Source of the DNA: Dorea sp. 5-2
GTDB lineage: Bacteria > Bacillota > Clostridia > Lachnospirales > Lachnospiraceae
Direction: 5' to 3'
Length of the DNA: 64,000 nt
NCBI RefSeq assembly: GCF_000403455.2
Contig: NZ_KE159759.1
Span: forward strand, 123,661 to 187,660
Every line of letters starts with the position of its first letter. The stretch's first letter is position 1. The notes under the pieces were generated by a model that did no database searches, had not been told where the DNA came from, and was given only the letters and a program-made list of their open reading frames with translations. Of the stretch, positions 26,489 through 34,934 are shown piece after piece. Both the position numbers and the translations under genes were made by a program.

Positions 26489-26695
26489 ATGGATACAGAA
26501 CTGATCTTAAGAAATAATCTGAAGCAGGCAAGGCTTGAGAAGAAATTATCACAGAATGAGCTTGCCAAGCTGGTCGGCGTATCCCGCCAGACGATCTGCT
26601 CGATCGAAACCGGCGTATTCAACCCGACAGCCAAGCTTGCCTTGATCCTGTGCATTGCATTGGATAAAAAGTTCGAAGAACTATTTTATTTCTGA
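26489..26695 (+). CDS. Small XRE-family transcriptional regulator
   Basis: A 68-residue regulator that is almost entirely one helix-turn-helix domain (LKQARLEKKLSQNELAKLVGVSRQTICSIETG, about residues 9-40) with the usual C-terminal LALILCIALDKKFEELF. It is co-transcribed with the membrane protein before it. Autoregulation through the direct repeats at 26087-26132 is likely but inferred. Confidence 0.85.
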   Translation: MDTELILRNNLKQARLEKKLSQNELAKLVGVSRQTICSIETGVFNPTAKLALILCIALDKKFEELFYF

Positions 26696-26724
26696 AAAAA
26701 AGAGACCGTGCCGCAACACGGTCT
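26694..26724 (-). terminator. Rho-independent terminator of trpS
   Basis: On the minus strand AGACCGTG/CACGGTCT (26703-26710 and 26717-26724) is followed by CTTTTTTTC. Confidence 0.8.
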
Positions 26725-26792
26725 TGGGTTTAAAATCATTGAACAGAATACCGTCAATCAGAACCAGACGGATCCGACAGCAATTCCTTTCT

Positions 26793-27797
26793 CTACCGGA
26801 TCCTCTCTGGAAATCCGATCTTCTTCTGCACCTTCCGCAGTGTCTTATTGGCAAAATACTGTGCTTTCTCTGCATTGTTCTTGATGATCCCGTCGATATA
26901 TGCCTTATCCTTCTCAAGCCTTGCCACTTCGTCCTGCAACGGCTTCAGCACCGACACAACCGCTTCTCCCACTGCCGTCTTAAAATCACCATAACCCTTG
27001 CCGTCGAATTCCGCAGCCACCTCTTCCGGCTTCTTCCCGGTACATGCACTGTAGATATCGATCAGATTCTTAACGCCCGGCTGTTCGTCGCGGTACAGGA
27101 TCTTCGCTTCCGAATCCGTCACGGCGCGTTTGCATTTCCGCATGATCGTATCCGGGTCATCCATCAGATAGATGCTGGCGTTCGGATTCTCGTCAGACTT
27201 TGACATCTTCTTTGACGGATCCTGAAGGCTCATGATCTTGGCGCCTACTTTACCGATATATGCCTCCGGTATGGTAAATACATCTCCGTAGATATTGTTG
27301 AACCGCTCCGCAATATCCCTGGTGATCTCCAGATGCTGCATCTGGTCGACGCCCACCGGAACCACATCCGCCTGGTAGAGCAGGATATCCGCCGCCATCA
27401 GTACCGGATAGGTGAATAATCCGGCGTTGATATTATCCGCATGCTTCGCAGACTTATCCTTGAACTGGGTCATACGGTTCAGCTCGCCCATATAAGTGAA
27501 GCAGTTCAGGATCCATGAAAGCTCTGCATGGCCGGATACATGGGACTGGTAATAGATACAGTTTTTCTCGGGATCAAGCCCTGCGGCAATATAAAGAGTA
27601 AGGAGCGCCCTTGCCCTCTTCCTTAACGTCGCCGGATCCTGTCTTACTGTGATGGAATGCATATCTACCACACTGTAAAAGCACTCGTACTCATCACTCA
27701 ATGTCACCCAGTTCTTCAAAGCTCCCAGGTAATTCCCAAGCGTCAGATTCCCTGTCGCCTGCATACCGCTGAATAATACTTTCTTATCATTGATCAT
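26793..27797 (-). CDS. trpS: Tryptophanyl-tRNA synthetase
   Basis: A 334-residue class I aminoacyl-tRNA synthetase charging tRNA-Trp. The HIGH-type motif is TGNLTLGNYLG near 15-25 and the KMSKS loop is KKMSKSDENP near 194-203. The ATG at 27797 has GGAGG 8 bases upstream. Family length is normal. It is not in an operon with trpB2, which carries its own Trp T-box 2.7 kb away. Confidence 0.96.
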   Translation of the reverse strand: MINDKKVLFSGMQATGNLTLGNYLGALKNWVTLSDEYECFYSVVDMHSITVRQDPATLRKRARALLTLYIAAGLDPEKNCIYYQSHVSGHAELSWILNCFTYMGELNRMTQFKDKSAKHADNINAGLFTYPVLMAADILLYQADVVPVGVDQMQHLEITRDIAERFNNIYGDVFTIPEAYIGKVGAKIMSLQDPSKKMSKSDENPNASIYLMDDPDTIMRKCKRAVTDSEAKILYRDEQPGVKNLIDIYSACTGKKPEEVAAEFDGKGYGDFKTAVGEAVVSVLKPLQDEVARLEKDKAYIDGIIKNNAEKAQYFANKTLRKVQKKIGFPERIR

Positions 27798-27865
27798 CTT
27801 ACTATCCTCCATATTCTATATCTCTCCTGAATCTGACAATTCATATAGTCAAGCCCCAGGAAAAG

Positions 27866-27874
27866 TGCTATAAT
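27866..27874 (+). promoter_or_regulatory. Extended -10 promoter of luxS
   Basis: TGCTATAAT: a perfect -10 box preceded by the TGN extension, about 33 bases before the luxS ATG; no good -35 is visible. Confidence 0.5.
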
Positions 27875-27907
27875 AACTTAACAATACATAAAAAGGAGCC
27901 ATATATC

Positions 27908-28387
27908 ATGGAAAAGATCACAAGTTTTACCATAGACCATCTACGCCTGGTCCCGGGACTCTATGTATCCCGCATCGACCAAGTAGAAGGCCATCCTATC
28001 ACCACATTTGACATACGTATGACAAGCCCTAACGATGAGCCTGTCATGAACACTGCCGAGATGCATGCCATAGAACATCTGGCGGCGACCTTTCTGCGCA
28101 ACCATGCGACATATGCTGACAAGACGCTCTATTTCGGTCCTATGGGCTGCCGGACTGGTTTCTACCTCCTGCTCGCCGGGGAGTATGCTTCCAGGGATAT
28201 CGTCCCATTGATGACGGAGATGTTCACCTTCATCGCAAGTTTTGACGGTGATGTTCCCGGCGCATGCGCAAAAGACTGCGGAAACTATCTGGATATGAAC
28301 CTTCCAATGGCGAGATATCTTGCCCGGAAGTACCTAAGAGAGGTGCTTACGGATATCACGGATCAGCAGCTGCTCTATCCGGAGTGA
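27908..28387 (+). CDS. luxS: S-ribosylhomocysteine lyase
   Basis: A 159-residue LuxS that converts S-ribosylhomocysteine to homocysteine and the autoinducer-2 precursor DPD. The metal motif HAIEH is near residues 54-58, GPMGCRTGFY with the catalytic Cys near 78-87, and the third ligand in ACAKDCGNY near 119-127. AAGGAG lies 9 bases before the ATG. It stands alone, divergent from trpS. Confidence 0.97.
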   Translation: MEKITSFTIDHLRLVPGLYVSRIDQVEGHPITTFDIRMTSPNDEPVMNTAEMHAIEHLAATFLRNHATYADKTLYFGPMGCRTGFYLLLAGEYASRDIVPLMTEMFTFIASFDGDVPGACAKDCGNYLDMNLPMARYLARKYLREVLTDITDQQLLYPE

Positions 28388-28417
28388 TCCCGGATCTTAT
28401 CCACCTTATCCACAGGA

Positions 28418-28489
28418 AGCGGACAGAACGCTCCCGGCGAATGGATATCTACATTTCCACGCCGATCGTATACGCGATCTCTGTCCGCT
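28418..28489 (+). terminator. Terminator region of luxS
   Basis: A 10-bp stem AGCGGACAGA/TCTGTCCGCT with a long loop that itself folds (GATCG...CGATC), followed by GTTTTC. A smaller CCGGC/GCCGG hairpin follows near 28503-28517. Confidence 0.5.
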
Positions 28490-28542
28490 GTTTTCATTCT
28501 CTCCGGCTTTCTGCCGGCGCTTTGTAAGCTGTCTTAAAGCTG

Positions 28543-29076
28543 CTACTCACATGTGATCTGGCACATCTTCATTGCCTCCAGCGCATTTTCATGGCTCTGA
28601 GGCGTCACTCCCGCACAGCATGCGGAATCCACCAGGATCGGAACCTCCGGTATGAATGCCTTTGCGATCATCGCATTCGAGATCACGCAGATGTCCGTGC
28701 ACAGCCCCACAAAAGTGACGGATTCAAGCCCGCCCATGGCGCGCTGCCTGCATTCCCCGTCTATCGTCTTAAGCCTGTTTCCAAGCTCCTGGCTTGCAAA
28801 AGACGGTTTATCGATCGGCTCTTCTTTACACAACGCCTCGATCTTTGGATGCAGTTCCCATCCCTTGGTCCCCCTGATACAATGTACCACCGGCAGTTTC
28901 TTTCCCTCCTGCGTGTCCAGGTAATCCTCCCCGTGTGTATCTCTGGTGTACAGAACCATTCCGTCAAAATCGCGGATCTTCTCAGCCACCTTCGGCACGA
29001 TCGCTTCCGCTTCCTTTGTTCCCAATGCCCCGTCAATAAAATCATTCTGCATATCTACGACTACTAAAACCTTCAT
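28543..29076 (-). CDS. pncA: Isochorismatase-family cysteine hydrolase, nicotinamidase-like
   Basis: A 177-residue cysteine hydrolase. The catalytic triad is visible as Asp in VVVDMQNDF (near 5-13), Lys in IDKPSFASQ (near 88) and Cys in GLCTDICV (near 128-135). Small size and the cysteine motif match nicotinamidase-related proteins; nicotinamide deamidation for NAD salvage is probable but not proven. It starts 10 bp after trpB2 ends, so it is co-transcribed and would also fall under the Trp T-box. Confidence 0.78.
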   Translation of the reverse strand: MKVLVVVDMQNDFIDGALGTKEAEAIVPKVAEKIRDFDGMVLYTRDTHGEDYLDTQEGKKLPVVHCIRGTKGWELHPKIEALCKEEPIDKPSFASQELGNRLKTIDGECRQRAMGGLESVTFVGLCTDICVISNAMIAKAFIPEVPILVDSACCAGVTPQSHENALEAMKMCQITCE

Positions 29077-29086
29077 ACCGCATCTC

Positions 29087-30472
29087 CTACTCCATGTTCC
29101 CCGGGAATCTCGGAATACCGTCGAATCCAACTTTCAACTCCTCATCCGTAGGAACATAATCTTTCATTTCTTTGTTATGGAACTTCTCGTATGCCACCAT
29201 GTCGAAATATCCCGTACCGGTCAGTCCGAATACGATCGTCTTCTCTTCCCCAGTCTCCTTACACTTCATCGCTTCGTCGATCGCCGCCTTGATGGCATGG
29301 CTGCTCTCAGGCGCCGGCAGGATCCCCTCTACTTTTGCGAACTGTTCTGCCGCTTCGAAGACTGCCGTCTGTTCTACCGACCTTGCCTCCATGTAACCGT
29401 CTGCATAGAGCTGTGACAGGACAGAACTCATCCCATGATATCTCAGCCCTCCGGCATGGTTCGCAGAAGGAATGAACCCGCTTCCCAGGGTATACATCTT
29501 CGCAAGCGGACATACCATACCCGTATCACAGAAATCATAGGCATAGACGCCTCTTGTCAGGCTCGGACAGGATGCCGGCTCTACTGCGATAAACCGATAA
29601 TCCTTCTCGCCTCTTAGCTTCTCTCCCATGAAAGGCGAGATCAGCCCGCCAAGGTTCGAGCCGCCGCCTGCACATCCGATGATGATATCCGGCGTGATCC
29701 CGTATTTATCCAGCGCGCTCTTCGTCTCCATACCGATAATCGACTGATGCAGCAATACCTGGTTCAGCACACTTCCAAGCACATATCTGTAACCTTCGCT
29801 TCCCACTGCAACCTCGACCGCTTCTGAGATGGCGCATCCAAGGCTTCCCGTCGTACCCGGGTGCTCTGCCAGGATCTTCTTTCCCACCTCGGTCTCCATA
29901 GACGGCGACGGAGTCACGCTTGCCCCGTAGGTACGCATCACCTCACGACGGAAAGGCTTCTGCTCATACGAACATTTGACCATGAATACCTTACAGTCCA
30001 GATCCAGGTAAGCGCATGCCATAGAAAGCGCTGTCCCCCACTGTCCTGCCCCGGTCTCGGTAGTTACTCCTTTCAGGCCCTGTTTCTTCGCATAATATGC
30101 CTGCGCGATCGCTGAATTCAGCTTATGGCTTCCGCTTGTGTTATTTCCTTCGAACTTATAATAGATCTTTGCCGGCGTCTTAAGTTTCTCTTCCAGGCAG
30201 TATGCTCGCACCAACGGCGCCGGACGGTACATCTTATAAAAATCAATGATCTCCTGCGGGATATCAATGTAACGGTTATCGTTGTCAAGTTCCTGCCGCA
30301 CCAACTCTTCACAGAACACTCCGGACAACTCTCCTGCCGTCATCGGCTTCAAAGTTCCGGGATTCAGCAAGGGCGCCGGCTTATTCTTCATATCTGCACG
30401 GACGTTATACCATTGCTTTGGCATCTCGCTCTCTTCCAGATAGATTTTGTAAGGGATTTTTTGTTCACTCAT
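29087..30472 (-). CDS. trpB: TrpB2-type tryptophan synthase beta chain-like PLP enzyme
   Basis: A 461-residue PLP enzyme, longer than classical TrpB (about 400), matching the TrpB2 subgroup that lacks a trpA partner. NTSGSHKLNSA near 109-119 holds the PLP Lys, ETGAGQWGTAL near 137-147 the catalytic Glu, and GCAGGGSNLGG near 259-269 binds phosphate. No other trp biosynthetic gene is present. It may make tryptophan from indole and serine. Expression is controlled by the upstream T-box. Confidence 0.88.
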   Translation of the reverse strand: MSEQKIPYKIYLEESEMPKQWYNVRADMKNKPAPLLNPGTLKPMTAGELSGVFCEELVRQELDNDNRYIDIPQEIIDFYKMYRPAPLVRAYCLEEKLKTPAKIYYKFEGNNTSGSHKLNSAIAQAYYAKKQGLKGVTTETGAGQWGTALSMACAYLDLDCKVFMVKCSYEQKPFRREVMRTYGASVTPSPSMETEVGKKILAEHPGTTGSLGCAISEAVEVAVGSEGYRYVLGSVLNQVLLHQSIIGMETKSALDKYGITPDIIIGCAGGGSNLGGLISPFMGEKLRGEKDYRFIAVEPASCPSLTRGVYAYDFCDTGMVCPLAKMYTLGSGFIPSANHAGGLRYHGMSSVLSQLYADGYMEARSVEQTAVFEAAEQFAKVEGILPAPESSHAIKAAIDEAMKCKETGEEKTIVFGLTGTGYFDMVAYEKFHNKEMKDYVPTDEELKVGFDGIPRFPGNME

Positions 30473-30542
30473 AGTCCTGTTCTCCTTTCACTTTTTATGG
30501 ACGGCATACCTCAAGATCGCAGGAAGTCAAATACCCCGCGGA

Positions 30543-30592
30543 AATAAAAAATACTCCTGTCCCACGCAATAAACAATTGCTGGGACAAGAGT
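30543..30592 (-). terminator. T-box-controlled terminator before trpB2
   Basis: On the minus strand ACTCTTGTCCCA/TGGGACAGGAGT (about 30553-30564 and 30581-30592) followed by ATTTTTTATT, directly after the T-box sequence, as in transcription-attenuating T-boxes. Confidence 0.85.
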
Positions 30593-30852
30593 AATCATCA
30601 TCAACTCCTGCGGTGCCACCCGGCTTGGTATCTTTATCCTATACCCACTCATACGTACCATCATACGCGTACTTTGTTAACGGAGTACCCTCTCCGGCTC
30701 GCTTACTATTATCCACTGTCCAATCTATCCGTCAGATACTTCAGCTCGCCCTCGGAAGTCCATTCCTGATAGCTCCGGCATGCCGCATTCCCACCATCCG
30801 CGGCTCTCTGTAAAGCAGATCTCTAACAGTACTCACTCTTCCTCATCGGTTT
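30545..30852 (-). promoter_or_regulatory. T-box riboswitch specific for tRNA-Trp
   Basis: The minus-strand leader has the T-box box GGGTGGCACCGC (about 30609-30620), a stem I with an AGAG-type motif, and the specifier TGG at 30760-30762 in context GAATGGACTTCCGAGG. The specifier TGG is the Trp codon, and the acceptor-reading TGGC pairs with discriminator G, as in tRNA-Trp. Uncharged tRNA-Trp should stabilise the antiterminator and turn on trpB2 and pncA. Confidence 0.9.
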
Positions 30853-30858
30853 AATAAA

Positions 30859-30887
30859 ACTTTATCACGGCATCCCGCCTGTGTCAA
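30859..30887 (-). promoter_or_regulatory. Sigma-A promoter of the T-box/trpB2 transcript
   Basis: TTGACA (30882-30887) and TAAAGT (30859-30864) spaced by 17 bases; transcription would start at about 30852 at the T-box 5-prime end. Confidence 0.75.
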
Positions 30888-30922
30888 GAACTTTTCGAAA
30901 TTACTTTTCACTTACTTTTCGC

Positions 30923-31558
30923 TTAATCCTCCCACGGCTCTACTTCATCATCATAATAAACCACATTCTCCGACAGGATCTTCGGCTTCCCGTCCGTCAC
31001 TTGTACCTCCGTCACGGCACAGTTCTTATGCACGCCCTCTCCCCAGTATTCGGCAAGCGATCTCTCCTTGATGTTGTTCAGAAGCCCTGCAAGCGCCGCG
31101 CCGTGGGTCGCGATCAGGATATTGCTGTCCTGATACTCTGTCCTGCCGTAAAGTTCCTTAAGGAATTCCCCGGTACGCTCCTTCACCTGCGCAAAGCTCT
31201 CTCCCCCGGCTGGAGCCTGGTACTTATCCGGTCCGTCAAAAAACCTGCGGAATTCCTCCGGCAGATCCCATCCGCTTCTGGAACAACATCTGCCTTCATA
31301 TTCCCCAAACGCCATCTCTAAGATCCGCGCATCCTCTATCACAGGCGTATCTCTTCCCTCAAGGAGCAGAGCCGCCGTCTCCCTTGCACGGGACAGGGGG
31401 CTTGAATAACACAGGTCAAAGGTTATATCCGAAAGCCCCTTTGCCGTCTTCCTTGCAAGCCTTCTTCCGAACTCGTTCAGCGGGATATCCACCTGCCCCT
31501 GGATCCTGCGCGCCTTGTTCCACTCCGTCTCTCCATGTCTGACAATATATAGCTTCAT
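30923..31558 (-). CDS. Histidine phosphatase (phosphoglycerate-mutase family), possible alpha-ribazole phosphatase
   Basis: A 211-residue histidine phosphatase with the phospho-His motif YIVRHGETEWN near residues 4-14, SSPLSRARETA near 57-67 and ATHGAALAGL near 154-163. AGGAGG lies 6 bases before the ATG. It is the last gene of the corrin operon, 55 bp after the NEAT-like lipoprotein, so a CobC-type role (removing phosphate from alpha-ribazole phosphate or adenosylcobalamin phosphate) is likely; a second such gene occurs at 44784-45362. Confidence 0.75.
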   Translation of the reverse strand: MKLYIVRHGETEWNKARRIQGQVDIPLNEFGRRLARKTAKGLSDITFDLCYSSPLSRARETAALLLEGRDTPVIEDARILEMAFGEYEGRCCSRSGWDLPEEFRRFFDGPDKYQAPAGGESFAQVKERTGEFLKELYGRTEYQDSNILIATHGAALAGLLNNIKERSLAEYWGEGVHKNCAVTEVQVTDGKPKILSENVVYYDDEVEPWED

Positions 31559-31613
31559 CTTCTGCCTCCTTAAAAAACTGCATAACATTCTGTCTTATCT
31601 GACAACATAAATC

Positions 31614-32096
31614 CTATGGCTCATCTCCTGCAGGCGCCGGGTCTGAGACGCTTACCTTATGGTCGTACCATGTCCCTTTCTTCCCGATCAGCGCCAAGTC
31701 AAACTCTTCTTCCAACACCGGAACCGGCACATCGAATCCATAGACCTCCTCCGTGATACCGTCGCTGTACGTAACCTCATCCGTGGTGGGCAGAAGGGCT
31801 TGATCCTCTTCCTTCCGGGCATCCTTCGCAAGACCGGGATAGAGATTGACGATATTCTTAGAGGCAAGGGAAATATGTATCACCATCTCGCCGTTCTCTA
31901 CCGTCAGTGTTCCCTTTCCCTCACACGCTTCATTCACATGGAACATACTGCTGTCCGTATGAAATTCTGCCACATAAGTTCCGTCGGGCAGTTCCGTCAC
32001 ATTCGACGTTTTCTCTTCTTCGCTTCCCGCGTCTGCACAGCCCGTAAGCAGAAACACACTCATCAGCAGATATATACCTGTCTTCCTCCACTTCAT
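31614..32096 (-). CDS. NEAT-like domain lipoprotein
   Basis: A 160-residue lipoprotein: signal peptide with lipobox LLTGC (Cys20), then one domain (about 35-150) with LPDGTYVAEFHTDSSMFHVN, EGKGTLTVENGEMVIHISLAS and FDLALIGKKGTWYDHKVSV. The beta-rich layout DGxY...GKGTL.VENGEM...HxSLxS resembles the NEAT / iron-transport-associated surface domain, and parts match the proteins at 36447-37103 and 55916-57070. The family call is by eye. The ATG at 32096 follows GAGGTGA. It directly follows lipoprotein CbiK, suggesting both work on the outer face of the membrane. Confidence 0.65.
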   Translation of the reverse strand: MKWRKTGIYLLMSVFLLTGCADAGSEEEKTSNVTELPDGTYVAEFHTDSSMFHVNEACEGKGTLTVENGEMVIHISLASKNIVNLYPGLAKDARKEEDQALLPTTDEVTYSDGITEEVYGFDVPVPVLEEEFDLALIGKKGTWYDHKVSVSDPAPAGDEP

Positions 32097-32134
32097 CCGG
32101 ATCACCTCTTTCTTCTTGTTCTTGGCTTTGATCA

Positions 32135-33349
32135 TTAGCGGTCCATAACTTCCGCCGTATGCTGTACATATATCTTCTGGATGGCATCCACGGAACCAAG
32201 GCCTGTGATCTGCGCCTCCACACTGTCGAAACAGCCCGAAGCCTTGAAGCTGCTCATCCAGGAATCTTCATCCTCCCCTGCCATATCGTTATTGGCATGG
32301 TCGCCTGCCACGACCATGAGCGGACGCAGGATCACCTTCTTATATCCCGCCTGCTCTGCCGCCTCCCTCACCGCCTCACAGGAGGTCTCTTCCGGTTCTC
32401 CTTCCACCGTGCCGACAAACACATTCTCATACCCTAGATCTGTCATCTGTGCCTGCATCTGAGTGTATGACACCTTCGCCGTATGTGACGTCCCATGCCC
32501 CAGAAATACAAATGCCACGTCTTCCTCCTTCGCCGCATCCAGGCTGTCAAAACCGGCGTCCTTCACCGCTTCTTTGGTAATTGCCTTCGCAACGGCTTCC
32601 TTATCCGCATTGATCACAGAAGCGTCCGTGCCGACCTCGCCAAGCAGCGGTTCTGCCACCCTCACGGATCCGAACTTATCCTGGTATGTTTCCACTGCTT
32701 TCATCAACTCGTCATATTCCGCGCCATGCATCAGATGGGTGGGCTGTATCACCAGATTTTTAACCTGATTCGCCGCCGCACGCTCCAACGCCTGTTCCAT
32801 ATTGTCAATAGCTTCTCCGTCTCTTGCCAGCACATGGTTGATGATGATCTGCGACGTAAATGCCCTTCGGACCGACCAGTCCGGATACGCCGCCTCCATG
32901 GCGTCTTCGATCCCCTTGATATCCTGCGCACGGCTGTCATTGAAAGAAGTCCCAAAGCTTACCACCAGGATCTCATTTTCCCCGATGTCATCCTGATTCC
33001 GCGGGTCATCCTTCGCCGCGTCGCCGGTATCTTTACCGAAATAATCCGGATCGGCGTTCTTCCCCTCCACCAACTCCTTCTGGGAATCTGTCAACGCGTC
33101 CCATGCTTCCTTTGCTTTCTTACACTGCTTATCCGTCATATCCGTCCACTCCTGTACATAGATCGCATCGATCAGCGCCGCTGCCTCGTCGGCTTTTTTC
33201 TGATCCACATCTGTTTGCCCTTTTGCATCCGCCTTACTCTTTTCCGAAACCATATCCTCCTGTCCGCTGCTTCCTTCCGAACAGCCGGTCAGCGCCATTA
33301 CCCCAAGGATAACGCCTGTCAATAAAACAGTAACTGTCTTTTTCTTCAT
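32135..33349 (-). CDS. cbiK: Extracytoplasmic (lipoprotein) sirohydrochlorin cobaltochelatase CbiK
   Basis: A 404-residue protein. The N-terminus is a lipoprotein signal peptide with lipobox ALTGC (Cys23). A charged linker follows, including DALTDSQKELVEG near 85-97, a segment common in Gram-positive surface proteins. From about residue 125 it is CbiK: ILVVSFGTSFNDSR, INHVLARDGEAI, IQPTHLMHGAEYDEL (His) and FLGHGTSHTAKVSY (His). Cytosolic CbiK puts cobalt into sirohydrochlorin; a periplasmic CbiK that binds haem is known from Desulfovibrio. No cytosolic copy is in the window. The secretion signal makes a biosynthetic role puzzling; metal or tetrapyrrole handling at the surface is the alternative. 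Confidence 0.88.
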   Translation of the reverse strand: MKKKTVTVLLTGVILGVMALTGCSEGSSGQEDMVSEKSKADAKGQTDVDQKKADEAAALIDAIYVQEWTDMTDKQCKKAKEAWDALTDSQKELVEGKNADPDYFGKDTGDAAKDDPRNQDDIGENEILVVSFGTSFNDSRAQDIKGIEDAMEAAYPDWSVRRAFTSQIIINHVLARDGEAIDNMEQALERAAANQVKNLVIQPTHLMHGAEYDELMKAVETYQDKFGSVRVAEPLLGEVGTDASVINADKEAVAKAITKEAVKDAGFDSLDAAKEEDVAFVFLGHGTSHTAKVSYTQMQAQMTDLGYENVFVGTVEGEPEETSCEAVREAAEQAGYKKVILRPLMVVAGDHANNDMAGEDEDSWMSSFKASGCFDSVEAQITGLGSVDAIQKIYVQHTAEVMDR

Positions 33350-33392
33350 CTCTTTCTCCTTTTTCTTTGTAACACCTTTTCATTCTGAGGCT

Positions 33393-34895
33393 TTATCCAA
33401 CACACGCCGCGATCTCATCAAGCGTCGCATTCCGGGCAGAAACCGCCTGCATACCGGCTTTTTCGGCTGTCTGTGCGGTCTTCCTGCCGATGCATACTGC
33501 CTTCACTCTGTCATAAGGAAATGCTCCTAACATCCGGACAAATCCTTCCACCGTCGAACTGCTCGTAAATACCACCTTCGTAACGCTCCCGTCTTCCATG
33601 AAGGAACGAAGCCGCGCCGTCTGCCCCTCGAGAAATCTTGTGTCATAGACCGCCAGGTCCGTGAAGGTAAGCCGGGGATTCTTCTCAAGCTCCCGAAGGA
33701 TCTCCGAACCGCCTATGGACGACCTTGCAAGCAAGATCCGCGCCTCCTCCCTGATGTTCTCTGCAAGAAGCCTTCCCAGGGACGCGCCGTCATACTGATC
33801 CGGCATATAGTCGGCGCGGATCCCCCGCTTTCCAAGCGCCTCACAGGTGCCCTGCCCGATCACGGCGAACCTCATATGCGACACATGGCGGATATCCATT
33901 CCCGCTTCCAACAAAAGCTCGAAGAAACGCTCCACTCCATATGCCGAGGTAAATACCAGCACCTCATATTCTCCAAGCCTCTCCAGTTCCTTCCGGATCG
34001 CCGCAGCGCGTGCATGATCCGCAACCGGAACCGTCCGGATGACCGGAACAGAGAGTACCTCCGCCCCCAGTGACCTTAACTGCTCCTGAAGCTTGAAGCC
34101 CCGCTCGGACGGGCGCGTCACAACAATTCTTTCTCCTGACAGCGGAAGCTTATCATACCATGAGAACTGATCCGCAAGGCGGCAGACCTCCCCCACGACA
34201 ATGATAGACGGCGTCCGGATCTCCTGCCGCCTTGCTTCCTTTGCCAGAGTCGCAACAGATGCAACGATCCGCCTCTGCCCTGCCGTGGTTCCCTGCTGTA
34301 AGACGGCGGCAGGCATATCTCCATTCATTCCCGCGTGCAGAAGTCCCTCCATGATCTCCTCAAGCGCTCCTACTCCCATGAGGAATACCAGCGTTCCCCC
34401 CGTGCGGACCAGCGCTTCATAGTCTATCCCTTCCTCTTTCCCGGCTCTTTGATGTCCGGTAATGATATGAACGCTTGACACATAGTCCCTGTGCGTGACC
34501 GGGATTCCCTGGTATGCCGGAACCGCAATGGAAGAAGACACTCCCGGAACTACTTCGAAAGGAATCTTCGCCTCGCACAGCGCCTCCACCTCTTCGCCTC
34601 CCCTTCCAAACAGAAAGGGATCGCCTCCCTTAAGCCGTATCACCTTCTTGCCAAGCCTCGCCTCCCGGACTAAGATCTGATTGATCTCAGACTGGGGAAC
34701 CGTATGGTTCCCGGCGGATTTCCCCACGTCGATCCATTCCTTATCCGGTGGAAGCATCGCCAGGACCTCTCTTCCGACGAGCCTGTCATATACGATACAG
34801 TCGCCCGTATCCAGAAGGCTTCTTGCCTTCACGGTCAGAAGATCCGCCGAGCCCGGTCCGGCTCCGACAAGCCATACTTTTCCTGTTTTTCCCAT
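33393..34895 (-). CDS. cobA-hemD: Fused uroporphyrinogen-III methyltransferase / uroporphyrinogen-III synthase
   Basis: A 500-residue fusion. Residues about 1-245 are CobA/SUMT ([50 protein letters not shown]), making precorrin-2. Residues about 255-498 are HemD ([40 protein letters not shown]), closing hydroxymethylbilane to uroporphyrinogen III. Such fusions are common in Clostridia. The ATG at 34895 was preferred to one eight codons upstream. It lies 39 bp after hemC, its substrate supplier. Confidence 0.95.
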   Translation of the reverse strand: MGKTGKVWLVGAGPGSADLLTVKARSLLDTGDCIVYDRLVGREVLAMLPPDKEWIDVGKSAGNHTVPQSEINQILVREARLGKKVIRLKGGDPFLFGRGGEEVEALCEAKIPFEVVPGVSSSIAVPAYQGIPVTHRDYVSSVHIITGHQRAGKEEGIDYEALVRTGGTLVFLMGVGALEEIMEGLLHAGMNGDMPAAVLQQGTTAGQRRIVASVATLAKEARRQEIRTPSIIVVGEVCRLADQFSWYDKLPLSGERIVVTRPSERGFKLQEQLRSLGAEVLSVPVIRTVPVADHARAAAIRKELERLGEYEVLVFTSAYGVERFFELLLEAGMDIRHVSHMRFAVIGQGTCEALGKRGIRADYMPDQYDGASLGRLLAENIREEARILLARSSIGGSEILRELEKNPRLTFTDLAVYDTRFLEGQTARLRSFMEDGSVTKVVFTSSSTVEGFVRMLGAFPYDRVKAVCIGRKTAQTAEKAGMQAVSARNATLDEIAACVG

Positions 34896-34934
34896 ATTTT
34901 CCCGTCTCTCCTCACACATATGTTATCCTGTCTC

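Noticed and set aside
30545-30852. tRNA or other structured RNA gene
   Set aside because: Box sequences and terminator identify it as a T-box leader; no cloverleaf is seen.
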